Counted from the stretch's first letter, positions 8,646-16,896 are shown. The stretch is DNA of 64,000 nucleotides from Rhodobacterales bacterium LSUCC0031 (GCA_015689735.1 WVSP01000001.1:1104001-1168000), one strand, 5' to 3'. Made by a program: numbers and translations. The notes: generated from the letters alone by a model not told the origin.

Positions 8646-9130
8646 GTGGCGCGATCGTCATCCAACCGCTGAGCGCCGCGGCCTTCGCCCCATTCGGTGA
8701 TGTGCTGGAGGTTACGGGCGATCCCGACCGGATCATCAATCAGGGGCTTTGCGGGCGCTGGCACGATCGCGCCCGGCTTGATTTCATGGATGGCAAGGCG
8801 GGGATCAGCCTGTTTCAATCCCAAAGTCGCAGCCTGCCCTACAGGCTCGAGATGGTAGAGCGTCACCCGCTGGGATCTCAGGCATTTATCCCAATGTCGC
8901 ATGATCCCTTCCTCGTCATCGTCGCCCCCGATCAGGGCGGCACGCCGGGGCGGCCCTTGGCCTTTCGCACGATGCCGGGCCAAGGGATCAACATCGCGCG
9001 CAATACATGGCACGGGGTGCTGACACCGCTCCATGCGCCGGGGCTGTTCGCCGTGATCGACCGGATCGGCGAGGGGGCGAACCTTGAGGAATACTGGTTC
9101 GACACCCCCTATGATGTGCGCGCAGATTAA
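8642..9130 (+). CDS. allA: Ureidoglycolate lyase
   Basis: A 162-residue protein of the cupin-like AllA family that splits ureidoglycolate to glyoxylate and urea. The C-terminal half carries FRTMPGQGINIARNTWHGVLTPL, typical of the family's active-site region. Its start overlaps the stop of the puuE-uraD fusion (ATGA). The product glyoxylate is the entry metabolite of the bhc gene cluster that begins, convergently, 121 bp downstream. An allantoate-degrading enzyme, needed between allantoate and ureidoglycolate, is not in this window. Confidence 0.92.
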   Translation: MSGAIVIQPLSAAAFAPFGDVLEVTGDPDRIINQGLCGRWHDRARLDFMDGKAGISLFQSQSRSLPYRLEMVERHPLGSQAFIPMSHDPFLVIVAPDQGGTPGRPLAFRTMPGQGINIARNTWHGVLTPLHAPGLFAVIDRIGEGANLEEYWFDTPYDVRAD

Positions 9131-9251
9131 AGCCCGCCCGCATCATCTTTGCTTCACAAATACTCCCGCCGGAGGCTACTGACCTTTCCAACCTTCGCGC
9201 TGCGAAGGGGCGAGTCGGGTGTCGCCGCGCGCGCGGCGGCGCCCATAACGC

Positions 9252-10250
9252 TCAAAGGGCGACGCGGGTTGCCAGACCTTGGGCCAAAGCGGCATCGACG
9301 ATGGCATCGGCCACGGCCAGATCTTGCAGGCCGACGCCGGTGCCGTCGAAAAGCGTGATCGCATCGGCGCTTTGCCGCCCGGCATGGGTGGCGTTGATCA
9401 CGGCACCGATGGGGGTCACGTCATCTGCTGCGATCAGACCTGCACCGACAGCATGTTGCGCTTCGCCGATCGTCACGGATTGGGCAACCTCGTCGCAGAA
9501 CACGGTCGCGCGGGCCAGAAGGGCTGCCTCGACCTCTTGCTTGCCTTTGGTGTCGGTTCCCATGCAGGCCAGATGCGTGCCGGGTGACACATGCGCGGCC
9601 ACAAGCGAGGGGGCAAAGCTCGAGGTGATGGTGATGATCACATCCGCCGCTTTCAGCCCCGGAAGATCGACCGCCTCGAAAGGCAGACCCATCTCGTCGG
9701 CCACGGCGGCCAGGCCCGGCAGCATCTCGGGGTGGTAGTTCCAGCCGATGACGCGCTCGAAGGCATGGGTTTCAAGGGCCGCGCGGAGCTGGAACTTGGC
9801 CTGATGGCCCGCGCCGACCATGCCCAGAACCCGCGCATCCTTGCGCGCCAGATGCTTGATCGAGACGGAGGAAGCGGCAGCCGTCCGGAGCGCGGTCAGG
9901 AGATTGCCACCCACCATCGCCTTGACCCGACCGCTGTCGGGATCGAAGAGGAAGACCGTCGATTGGTGGTTGATCAGCCCCCGCCGTTCAAGGTTATGGG
10001 GCCAATAGCCCCCGGCCTTCAGCCCCAGTACACCGCCCACGGCATCAAAGCCGCCCTTGAAGCCGTAAAGCGCATCTTCATGGCCCAAGGCCTCGCGCAC
10101 CACGGGGAAATTCACCGCGTCACCCGAAGCCATGGCGGCAAAGACCTTTTCCACCGCGTCGAAGGCGGCTTTGCGGGTCAGCAGGTCGGCGATCATCCCC
10201 TCGGGGACGATCACCAACTCATGGGCGGGGGTCTTTCCGCCGTCCATCAT
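9252..10250 (-). CDS. bhcD: Iminosuccinate reductase (ornithine cyclodeaminase/mu-crystallin fold)
   Basis: A 332-residue protein with the OCD/mu-crystallin fold and a Rossmann motif VLGMVGAGHQAKFQL near residue 135. In the beta-hydroxyaspartate cycle, BhcD reduces iminosuccinate to L-aspartate with NAD(P)H. The assignment rests on gene order (aminotransferase, threonine-dehydratase-like, D-threonine-aldolase-like, OCD-like, divergent IclR), which matches the described bhc cluster of marine Proteobacteria. Its first ATG overlaps the bhcC stop codon, indicating translational coupling; a second ATG directly follows. Taken alone it could be read as ornithine cyclodeaminase. Confidence 0.92.
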   Translation of the reverse strand: MMDGGKTPAHELVIVPEGMIADLLTRKAAFDAVEKVFAAMASGDAVNFPVVREALGHEDALYGFKGGFDAVGGVLGLKAGGYWPHNLERRGLINHQSTVFLFDPDSGRVKAMVGGNLLTALRTAAASSVSIKHLARKDARVLGMVGAGHQAKFQLRAALETHAFERVIGWNYHPEMLPGLAAVADEMGLPFEAVDLPGLKAADVIITITSSFAPSLVAAHVSPGTHLACMGTDTKGKQEVEAALLARATVFCDEVAQSVTIGEAQHAVGAGLIAADDVTPIGAVINATHAGRQSADAITLFDGTGVGLQDLAVADAIVDAALAQGLATRVAL

Positions 10251-11413
10251 CAGTAGGCCTTGCCGCGTGCGGACACCGGCCAGACGACTTCGACCTTGCC
10301 GCCGCGCACGCCCACATACCAGTCGTGGACGTTGCAGGTCGGGTCGCAATGGCCCGGCACGAGGCGCAGCTTGTCGTTCACTTTCAGCACGCCCTCGGGG
10401 TCGGCAACGACGCCGTGTTCGTCCGAGCACTTGACGTATTTGACATCGTCGCGCCCGAAGATCACCGGCAGGCCCGAGTCGACCGATTGCGCCTTCAACC
10501 CCGCATCGACGATCGCCTTGTCGGCCTTGGCGTGGGACATGACGCTTGTCAGGATGAAGAGCGCGTTTTCCCATTCGCCCTGGTCGATGCGCTTGCCGTC
10601 CTTGTCGAGGATGCGGCCGTAATCGGCATCCATGAAGGCGTAGGAGCCGCACTGAAGTTCGTTGTAAACGCCCGAGGTGCTCTCGAAATAATAGCTCCCC
10701 GTGCCGCCGCCGCCGACGATGTCGCACTCGATCCCCTCGGCCTTGAGCGTGTCAACGGCATCTTTGACCTGTGCCACCGCAACCGCGATCTTGGCCTTGC
10801 GATCCTCGTAGCTGTCCATGTGCTGCATCGCGCCCTGATAGGCTTGGAGGCCTGCGAATTTCAGGCCGGGGGCGGCTTCGATGGCTTTGGCGATTTCGAC
10901 GACGGCGGGTGTGGTGGTCACGCCGCAGCGGCCCGCACCGCAGTCGATCTCGACCAGACATTCGATCTGGGTGCCATGGCGCTGGGCGGCGGCCGACAGA
11001 TCGGCCACATTGGCGATATCATCGACGCAGCAGATGGTGCGCGCGCCGAGTTTCGGCATGCGGGCGAGGCGGTCGATCTTGGCGGGTTCGCGCACTTGGT
11101 TGGAGACGAGCACATCCTTTATGCCGCCACGGGCGAAAACCTCGGCCTCGGACACTTTCTGGCAGCAGACGCCGCAGGCACCGCCCAGTTCCACCTGAAG
11201 CTTCGCCACATCGACGGATTTGTGCATCTTGCCATGCACCCGGTGGCGCATGCCATGCGCCTTGGCGTAATCGCCCATCTTCTTGATGTTGCGCTCCAAA
11301 GCGTCGAGGTCGAGGATCAGGCAAGGGGTCTGGATTTCCGCCTCATCCATGCCGGGCAGGGCGGGGATGTCGTAGCCGACTTCGAGGGTTTCGATATCGA
11401 TATGGTCTTTCAT
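10250..11413 (-). CDS. bhcC: beta-hydroxyaspartate aldolase (D-threonine-aldolase-like, PLP)
   Basis: A 387-residue fold-type III PLP enzyme. RHRVHGKMHKS near residue 60 holds the probable Schiff-base lysine, and VPGHCDPTCNVHDWY near the C-terminus corresponds to the metal-site region of D-threonine-aldolase-like proteins. BhcC condenses glycine and glyoxylate to beta-hydroxyaspartate, the carbon-carbon bond-forming step of the cycle. It lies between bhcB (118-bp gap with twin hairpins) and bhcD (overlapping). The function is inferred mainly from operon context plus family. Confidence 0.93.
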   Translation of the reverse strand: MKDHIDIETLEVGYDIPALPGMDEAEIQTPCLILDLDALERNIKKMGDYAKAHGMRHRVHGKMHKSVDVAKLQVELGGACGVCCQKVSEAEVFARGGIKDVLVSNQVREPAKIDRLARMPKLGARTICCVDDIANVADLSAAAQRHGTQIECLVEIDCGAGRCGVTTTPAVVEIAKAIEAAPGLKFAGLQAYQGAMQHMDSYEDRKAKIAVAVAQVKDAVDTLKAEGIECDIVGGGGTGSYYFESTSGVYNELQCGSYAFMDADYGRILDKDGKRIDQGEWENALFILTSVMSHAKADKAIVDAGLKAQSVDSGLPVIFGRDDVKYVKCSDEHGVVADPEGVLKVNDKLRLVPGHCDPTCNVHDWYVGVRGGKVEVVWPVSARGKAY

Positions 11414-11465
11414 GGCGCGGTTCCCTTGTGGTGCGAGGATTGGTCGGACAATTGGTGTGGGGATT

Positions 11466-11521
11466 GGTGGGTTTCACCCACCTTACGGGTGATTGGTGGC
11501 GTAGGGTGGGTGCAACCCACC
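11466..11521. repeat. Twin GGTGGGT-N3-ACCCACC hairpins between bhcB and bhcC
   Basis: Two hairpins with the same 7-bp arms occur at 11466-11482 (loop TTC) and 11505-11521 (loop GCA), inside the 118-bp gap between bhcB and bhcC. The sequence is a possible extragenic repeat or an mRNA-processing or stability element that would set unequal levels of the upstream and downstream halves of the operon. There is no T-tract, so full termination is unlikely. Confidence 0.7.
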
Positions 11522-11531
11522 CGCCACCGCG

Positions 11532-12497
11532 TTACATCCAGGGCAATTTGCCCATGTCGACATTGCCGCCGGTGATGATCACGCCGACGCGCTTGCCGCG
11601 GAAGATGTCGGGGTTCTTGAGGATTGTCGCCAGTGGCACAGCGCAGGAGGGTTCCATCACGATCTTCATCCGCTCCCATGTCAGGCGCATGGCGTCGATG
11701 ATCTCCTGCTCGGTCGCGGTCAGGATATCGGTCACATGGTTGGAGACGAAATGCCATGTGTTCTCTTTCAGTGGCACTTTCAGCCCGTCAGCGATGGTGT
11801 TGGGCGCGTCATCGGCGATGATATGGCCCGCCTTGAAGCTGCGATAGGCATCATCGGCCTGTTCGGGTTCTGCGGCGTAGATCTTGACCTGCGGCGCGAT
11901 GTTGGAAAGCGTCAGGCAGCAGCCCGAGATCATGCCGCCGCCGCCGATGGGGGCGATGACGCTGTCCAGCCCCTCGACCTGTTCCATCAATTCCCGCGAA
12001 CAAGTGGCCTGTCCCGCGATGACGCGGGGGTCATTGTAGGGGTGGACGAAATCGGCGCCTGTGCGTGCATGCACATCGGCAAAGACAGCTTCGCGCGAGG
12101 TGGTCGAGGGTTCGCATTCGGTGATCGTGCCGCCATAGCCGCGCACGGCGGCTTTTTTCGCCTCGGGGGCGGTGCGGGGCATGACCACGTGGCAGGGGAT
12201 GCCGCGACGACCGGCAGCGTAGGACAAGGACAAGGCGTGGTTGCCCGAGCTGTGGGTCGCCACGCCCTTGGCCGCCATCTCATCGGATAGGCCGAAGACC
12301 GCATTGGTGGCCCCGCGCACCTTGAAGGCACCCGCTTTCTGGAAATTCTCGCATTTGAAGAACAGATCCGCCCCGGTCAGTTCGTTCATGAAGTGCGAGG
12401 TCAGGACGGGCGTGCGGTGAATATAGGGTTTGATCCGCTCATGGGCGGCCAGCACGTCGTCATAGCTGGGGATATGGGTTTCGATCGCGTCTTTCAT
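11532..12497 (-). CDS. bhcB: beta-hydroxyaspartate dehydratase (threonine/serine-dehydratase-like, PLP)
   Basis: A 321-residue fold-type II PLP enzyme. KAGAFKVRGATNA near residue 50 carries the PLP lysine, SSGNHALSLS the phosphate and substrate loop, and APIGGGGMISG the glycine-rich PLP-phosphate loop. In the bhc pathway it dehydrates beta-hydroxyaspartate to iminosuccinate. AAGGGG lies upstream of two tandem ATGs; the second (12497) has the better spacing, the first (12500) is the alternative. It starts 10 bp after the bhcA stop codon. In isolation it would be annotated threonine ammonia-lyase; the operon decides the call. Confidence 0.92.
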   Translation of the reverse strand: MKDAIETHIPSYDDVLAAHERIKPYIHRTPVLTSHFMNELTGADLFFKCENFQKAGAFKVRGATNAVFGLSDEMAAKGVATHSSGNHALSLSYAAGRRGIPCHVVMPRTAPEAKKAAVRGYGGTITECEPSTTSREAVFADVHARTGADFVHPYNDPRVIAGQATCSRELMEQVEGLDSVIAPIGGGGMISGCCLTLSNIAPQVKIYAAEPEQADDAYRSFKAGHIIADDAPNTIADGLKVPLKENTWHFVSNHVTDILTATEQEIIDAMRLTWERMKIVMEPSCAVPLATILKNPDIFRGKRVGVIITGGNVDMGKLPWM

Positions 12498-12507
12498 CAT
12501 GCACCCC

Positions 12508-13698
12508 TTATTCGGCGGCCAACGCCATCGGCGTGGCGCTATTGCGGTAGATTTCTTGCGCGGCGGCAACGCCCGAACCCAGGCGGATGGGCAGACCCAG
12601 ATCGGCCATCACCATCTCGGCGGTGGCGAGGCCCGAGAGCATCATGACATCGGTCAGGCTGCCCAGATGCCCGATGCGGAACACCTTGCCCGCGACCTGG
12701 CCCAAGCCCGCGCCGAAGGCCACGCCGTAGCGGGTGCTGGCATGGCTGACGATGCGGCCTGCGTCAAAGCCTTCGGGGGTGCGGATGGCGCTGACCGTGT
12801 CGGAGAAGAGCGCGGGGCGCGCAGCACAAAGCTCCATCCCCCAAGCGGCCACTGCGGCGCGCACGCCGGTGGCAATCCGGGTATGGCGGGCAAAGACATT
12901 CTCTAACCCCTCGTCAAGAAGCATGGAGGAGGCCAGCTTGAGCCCGTTGAGCAGGCCGACGGAGGGCGTGTAGGGATAGCCATTCGCGGCATAGCCCTTG
13001 GCCATGTCGCGGATATCGAAATAGGTGCGCGGAAGGCCGCCGGTTTCGACCGCTGCCATCGCCTTGGGCGAGAAGGCCGCGATGCCAAGGCCCGCGGGCA
13101 TCATGAAGCCCTTTTGGCTACCGGTCACGGCGACGTCGATCTTCCAGCCGTCAAATTCAAAGGGCATGGACCCGATGGAGCTGACGCCATCGACAAAGAG
13201 AAGCGCAGGATGCGCGGCGCCATCCATCGCGCGGCGCACGGCCGCGATGTCGGAGGTCACGCCGGTCGCGGTTTCATTGTGCGTGGCCAGCACAGCCTTG
13301 ATCCGGTGGGCGGTATCGGCGGTCAGGATCTCTTCGAAGCGGTCGGCGGGGATACCCTCGCCCCAAGCGGTTTCCACGATCTCGACCAGCAGGCCATGGC
13401 GTTGGCACATGTCGATCCATTTGAGCGAGAACATGCCGTTGCGCGCGGCCAGCACCGTATCACCGGGCGACAAGGTGTTGGTGATCGCCGCTTCCCAGCC
13501 GCCAGTGCCGGTCGAGGGGAAGATGAACACCTCTGCGCTTTGCGACTTCAGCACTTGCCGGACGCCATCGCGAGCAGGGTGCAATATATCCTTGAACAGG
13601 CTCGAGCGGTGGTCGAGCGTGGGCATGTCGCAGGCGCGGCGCACGCTTTCGGGCATGTTGGTGGGGCCGGGAATGAAAACTGGGTTCTGCAAGCTCAT
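12508..13698 (-). CDS. bhcA: L-aspartate--glyoxylate aminotransferase
   Basis: A 396-residue fold-type I aminotransferase of the AGXT/serine-glyoxylate class. PVFIPGPTNMPESVRRA at the N-terminus and VTGSQKGFMMPAGLG (PLP lysine, near residue 195) are diagnostic. BhcA transfers the amino group of aspartate to glyoxylate, giving oxaloacetate and the glycine needed by BhcC, and so closes the cycle. It is the first gene of the minus-strand bhc operon. The ATG at 13698 fits the start of family proteins and has GAGGAG upstream; a longer in-frame extension from 13779 would run into the operator region and is rejected. Confidence 0.93.
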   Translation of the reverse strand: MSLQNPVFIPGPTNMPESVRRACDMPTLDHRSSLFKDILHPARDGVRQVLKSQSAEVFIFPSTGTGGWEAAITNTLSPGDTVLAARNGMFSLKWIDMCQRHGLLVEIVETAWGEGIPADRFEEILTADTAHRIKAVLATHNETATGVTSDIAAVRRAMDGAAHPALLFVDGVSSIGSMPFEFDGWKIDVAVTGSQKGFMMPAGLGIAAFSPKAMAAVETGGLPRTYFDIRDMAKGYAANGYPYTPSVGLLNGLKLASSMLLDEGLENVFARHTRIATGVRAAVAAWGMELCAARPALFSDTVSAIRTPEGFDAGRIVSHASTRYGVAFGAGLGQVAGKVFRIGHLGSLTDVMMLSGLATAEMVMADLGLPIRLGSGVAAAQEIYRNSATPMALAAE

Positions 13699-13763
13699 CT
13701 GATGCCGTCTCCTCATCTCTTGCAGGCAAGGTAAGTTGCAGTGGCGATGCAGCACAATTTTTT

Positions 13764-13778
13764 TGAAAACGTTTTTCA
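13764..13778. promoter_or_regulatory. Candidate BhcR operator, copy 1
   Basis: TGAAAACGTTTTTCA, a near-palindrome, lies in the bhcA-bhcR divergent region. It differs at one base from a second copy 73 bp away (13837), close to seven helical turns. IclR-family regulators commonly bind such palindromes. Assignment to BhcR is inference. Confidence 0.6.
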
Positions 13779-13836
13779 TAAATGATATAGTGATGGCATA
13801 TTGAATGATTTCAATATCTTGGTATTTTTCACAAGA

Positions 13837-13851
13837 TGAAATCGTTTTTCA
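13837..13851. promoter_or_regulatory. Candidate BhcR operator, copy 2
   Basis: TGAAATCGTTTTTCA, 22 bp upstream of the bhcR start, is nearly identical to copy 1. A further palindrome TTGAA-N4-TTCAA lies at 13801-13814 between them. The position next to the bhcR start fits autoregulation. Confidence 0.6.
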
Positions 13852-13872
13852 CTGCACCGCAGCGAGGGTCAA

Positions 13873-14709
13873 ATGCGCGAACCGACCACCCCCGAATCCC
13901 CTCGCCGCGCGCGGGGGCGGCCCAAAGCTTGGGATGACAAAAGCGATCAGAATACGATCAAGTCGCTCGATCGGGCGATGGCGGTGTTCGAGCATTTGTC
14001 CACCACAACGGGCGCGACGCTGTCGGAGTTGGCCGCCGATACAGATCAAGCGGCGGCGACGACCTATCGTATCCTCACCACGCTCGAGGCGCGGGGGCTG
14101 GTGGAGTTTGATCAGGCCGCACAGCTTTGGCATATCGGGCCACGCGCCTTCCTGATCGGGGCGCGCTATTTGCGGCGCACTTCGGTGATGGATCGCGCGC
14201 GTCCGATCCTGCGCCGCCTGATGGAGGCGACGGGCGAGACGGCAAATCTAGGCATCGCGCGCGATACCCATGTGCTGTTCGTCAGCCAAGTGGAAAGCCA
14301 TGCCTCGATCCGGGCGTTCTTTCCACCCGGCACGCTGTCGCCCATGCATGCCTCAGGGATCGGCAAGGCGCTTTTGGCGCAGATGACCGACGACCGGCTG
14401 TCACGTCATATCGCGACGGCGCCCCTGGATCGGTTCACCGCGCGCACCTTGACCGACCCCGGTGATCTTCGCGCCGATCTGCAAGAAACGCGGGCGCGCG
14501 GCTATGCGATCGACGATGAGGAAAAGACCGAAGGGATGCGCTGCATCGCGGCCCCTGTTTTCGATTGGCAGGGCGAGGCGGTAGCAGGGCTGTCGGTCTC
14601 GGGGCCGGTCAGCCGGGTGTCATTGCAACAGACGCCGCGCTTGGCCGATGCGGTGCTGCGTGCTGCCGCCGATCTGTCGGCAGCGCTGGGCGCGGATGGC
14701 AAGGGCTAG
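13873..14709 (+). CDS. bhcR: IclR-family transcriptional regulator of the bhc cluster
   Basis: A 278-residue regulator. An N-terminal winged helix-turn-helix is seen at about residues 33-85 (TLSELAADTDQAAATTYRIL), followed by an IclR effector domain (ANLGIARDTHVLFVSQVES, GIGKALLAQM, GYAIDDEEKTEGMRCIAAPV). In the described bhc cluster this regulator responds to glyoxylate; that ligand is known from the family, not visible here. It is divergent from bhcA across a 174-bp AT-rich region with paired near-palindromes. Its 3' end overlaps the convergent LysR gene by 4 bp. Confidence 0.92.
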   Translation: MREPTTPESPRRARGRPKAWDDKSDQNTIKSLDRAMAVFEHLSTTTGATLSELAADTDQAAATTYRILTTLEARGLVEFDQAAQLWHIGPRAFLIGARYLRRTSVMDRARPILRRLMEATGETANLGIARDTHVLFVSQVESHASIRAFFPPGTLSPMHASGIGKALLAQMTDDRLSRHIATAPLDRFTARTLTDPGDLRADLQETRARGYAIDDEEKTEGMRCIAAPVFDWQGEAVAGLSVSGPVSRVSLQQTPRLADAVLRAAADLSAALGADGKG

Positions 14710-15620
14710 GCGCTGGCCGCCAAGGCGACGAGATTGCCCTCCAGGCAATCGAGGAGCGCGTCGCGCGCCCCGTCGCGCACATCGGCGCACCATGCGGCGG
14801 CCAGATGCAGGCGGCGGATCGGTTGGCCCTCGGGCGTCAGGAGTGGGCGGAATACCACCCCCTTGGGCGTGCCGAGCGCCGACCAGCGTGGCACGATGGC
14901 CAGCCCCAGCCCCGCCGCGACAAGGCTGACGATGGTGTGTTTTTCCTCGGCCACTTGCGCGATGCGTGCGGCATGTCCCGCCTCATGCATGAGTTTGATG
15001 GTCAGGTCGTGGCTATGCGGCCGCGATTGGCGGTCAGGCACGATCAGAGGAGCATCGGCGAGGTCATCGACCGTGAGATGCACCATGCGCGCAAGGGGGT
15101 GGCCCAAGGGCAAGGCCACGACCGTGCTTTCCGACAATAGCGCGCGCAGCTTGAGGCGCGGGTCGCGGCGTTCGGGCGGGCGGATCAGCGCCAGATCGAT
15201 CCGCCCCGACAAGAGCCGTGGCACGAGTTGGATCGTCTTGCGTTCATCGAGCGTGATCTGAATGTCGGGGGCTTGGTTGCGAAACAGCGGCAGGATTTGC
15301 GGCAATAGACCCGCTGCCGCGCTATCGATCGCACCAATTCTTAGCTTTGGGGCGGCATCGCGCCCCAGGCTGCGCGCGCGGCTGACAAAGGCATCGGCGG
15401 CGCAGATCAGGTCGCGGGCCTCGGCCACAAGCGAATGGCCGGCTTGCGACAGCGTGACGGCGCGCGTCGTGCGGTGGATCAAGACGGTGCCTAAGCGATC
15501 CTCAAGCGCGGCGATGCGGCGCCCGAGACTGGCTGGCAGCATCTCGAGCCTCCGCGCGGCACGGCCGAAATGCAGCTCTTCGGCCACCATGAGGAAACAG
15601 CGCAAATCGATGAGGTCCAT
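14706..15620 (-). CDS. LysR-family transcriptional regulator
   Basis: A 304-residue LysR protein: N-terminal HTH (FGRAARRLEMLPASLGRRIAALE, residues about 18-40) and a C-terminal periplasmic-binding-protein-like effector domain from about residue 90. It is divergent from the tartrate/D-malate dehydrogenase gene across 99 bp, the usual layout for a LysR regulator and its target, so it probably controls that dehydrogenase. Its 3' end overlaps the bhcR 3' end by 4 bp. Confidence 0.9.
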   Translation of the reverse strand: MDLIDLRCFLMVAEELHFGRAARRLEMLPASLGRRIAALEDRLGTVLIHRTTRAVTLSQAGHSLVAEARDLICAADAFVSRARSLGRDAAPKLRIGAIDSAAAGLLPQILPLFRNQAPDIQITLDERKTIQLVPRLLSGRIDLALIRPPERRDPRLKLRALLSESTVVALPLGHPLARMVHLTVDDLADAPLIVPDRQSRPHSHDLTIKLMHEAGHAARIAQVAEEKHTIVSLVAAGLGLAIVPRWSALGTPKGVVFRPLLTPEGQPIRRLHLAAAWCADVRDGARDALLDCLEGNLVALAASA

Positions 15621-15632
15621 GTCGCCTGATTA

Positions 15633-15642
15633 TATTGCAATA
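15633..15642. promoter_or_regulatory. AT-rich palindrome in the LysR/dehydrogenase divergent region
   Basis: TATTGCAATA, a perfect 10-bp palindrome, sits in a very AT-rich patch 13 bp upstream of the LysR start codon. It is a plausible LysR-type operator core or overlapping promoter element; no binding evidence is available. Confidence 0.4.
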
Positions 15643-15719
15643 ATATATAATACAAGAAAGCTTGAGATGGCGTCATACCGGCGCATAAGGCCCGGTATCG
15701 CCACAATACAGGATGCGCC

Positions 15720-16793
15720 ATGAACAGCTATAAAATCGCCGCCATTCCCGCCGATGGGATCGGCCCCGAGGTGATCCGCGCGGGCCTTGCCGTGCTGGAT
15801 GCCGTCGCTGCCCGTGATGGTGGTTTCACGCTCGACGTGACCGAATTCGATTGGGGCAGCGATTATTACAAGCGCCATGGCGCGATGATGCCTGCCGATG
15901 GGCCAGAGCAGCTCAAAGCCCATGACGCGATCTATTTCGGCGCGGTGGGTGCGCCTGATGTCCCTGATCACATCACACTGTGGGGCTTGCGCCTGCCGAT
16001 TTGTCAGGGGTTTGACCAATACGCCAATGTGCGCCCAACGCGTATCCTGCCGGGCATCAAGGCGCCCTTGGCCGGTATCGGCCCCGGCGATCTGGATTGG
16101 GTGATCGTGCGCGAGAACTCGGAAGGGGAGTATTCCGGCCATGGCGGTCGGGCGCACAAGGGCCTGCCGGAAGAGGTTGCGACCGAGGTGTCGATCTTTA
16201 CCCGTGTCGGTGTCACGCGGATCATGCGCTATGCTTTCGCGCTCGCCCAAAAGCGGCCTCGCAAGCTGTTGACGGTGGTGACGAAATCCAATGCCCAACG
16301 CTTTGGCATGGTCATGTGGGACGAGATCGCGGCCGAGGTCGCCCGCGAATTCCCCGATGTGACATGGGACAAGATGCTGGTCGATGCGATGACCGTGCGG
16401 ATGGTGCTAAAGCCGCAATCGCTCGATACCATCGTGGCCACTAACCTGCATGCCGACATCCTGTCGGATCTGGCCGGGGCCTTGGCCGGGTCGCTCGGCG
16501 TGGCGCCCACGGCCAATATCGATCCCGAAGGGCGCTACCCCTCGATGTTCGAGCCCATCCACGGTTCGGCCTTCGATATCACAGGCAAAGGCATCGCCAA
16601 CCCGGTCGCAAGCTTCTGGACAGCCGCGCAAATGCTAGAGCATTTGGGCGAGCCCATGGCCGCTGCGCGCCTCATGGCGGCGGTCGAACAGGTCTGTGCC
16701 GCAGGGATCATGACGCCGGATGTGGGCGGCACGGCAACGACGCAAGAGGTGACGGATGCCGTGGTCGAAGCGGTACGCGGCGCGAATGCCTGA
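15720..16793 (+). CDS. Tartrate dehydrogenase / D-malate dehydrogenase (isopropylmalate dehydrogenase superfamily)
   Basis: A 357-residue metal- and NAD-dependent beta-decarboxylating dehydrogenase. It shows IPADGIGPEVI at the N-terminus, RENSEGEYSGHGG (about residue 136), the conserved lysine in VVTKSNAQRFGMVMW, and TNLHADILSDLAGALAGSLG near residue 240, followed by EPIHGSAFDITGKGIANP. This is the tartrate/D-malate (TtuC/DmlA) branch rather than leuB. Possible reactions are tartrate to oxaloglycolate or D-malate to pyruvate; the sequence does not decide. It is divergent from a LysR gene and followed by a clear terminator. Confidence 0.82.
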   Translation: MNSYKIAAIPADGIGPEVIRAGLAVLDAVAARDGGFTLDVTEFDWGSDYYKRHGAMMPADGPEQLKAHDAIYFGAVGAPDVPDHITLWGLRLPICQGFDQYANVRPTRILPGIKAPLAGIGPGDLDWVIVRENSEGEYSGHGGRAHKGLPEEVATEVSIFTRVGVTRIMRYAFALAQKRPRKLLTVVTKSNAQRFGMVMWDEIAAEVAREFPDVTWDKMLVDAMTVRMVLKPQSLDTIVATNLHADILSDLAGALAGSLGVAPTANIDPEGRYPSMFEPIHGSAFDITGKGIANPVASFWTAAQMLEHLGEPMAAARLMAAVEQVCAAGIMTPDVGGTATTQEVTDAVVEAVRGANA

Positions 16794-16818
16794 GGCGGCA
16801 CATGTCCGATGACCCAAG

Positions 16819-16842
16819 GGGCGGCCGAAAGGTCGCCCTTTT
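16819..16842 (+). terminator. Intrinsic terminator after the dehydrogenase gene
   Basis: GGGCGGCC-GAAA-GGTCGCCC followed by TTTT: an 8-bp stem with one G-T pair and a GNRA-type tetraloop, 25 bp after the stop codon. Confidence 0.85.
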
Positions 16843-16876
16843 GCTTGCGCACCGCGTGACGGGGAAGGAAAGAGGG

Positions 16877-16896
16877 TTGTGGAGGCGAGTACCGGA
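16877..16896. repeat. attL core: copy of the tRNA-Cys 3' end
   Basis: A 20-bp exact match to 22502-22521. Similarity fades after this into a degenerate T-arm-like stretch. It marks the island end distal to the intact tRNA. Confidence 0.85.

Noticed and set aside
9252-10727. Longer version of bhcD starting inside bhcC
   Set aside because: The extra N-terminus is antiframe sequence of bhcC without homology. The ATG at 10250 overlapping the bhcC stop is the natural coupled start.
12508-13779. N-terminally extended bhcA
   Set aside because: The 27 extra codons cross the operator-containing divergent region and family proteins begin at the MSLQNPVF start.
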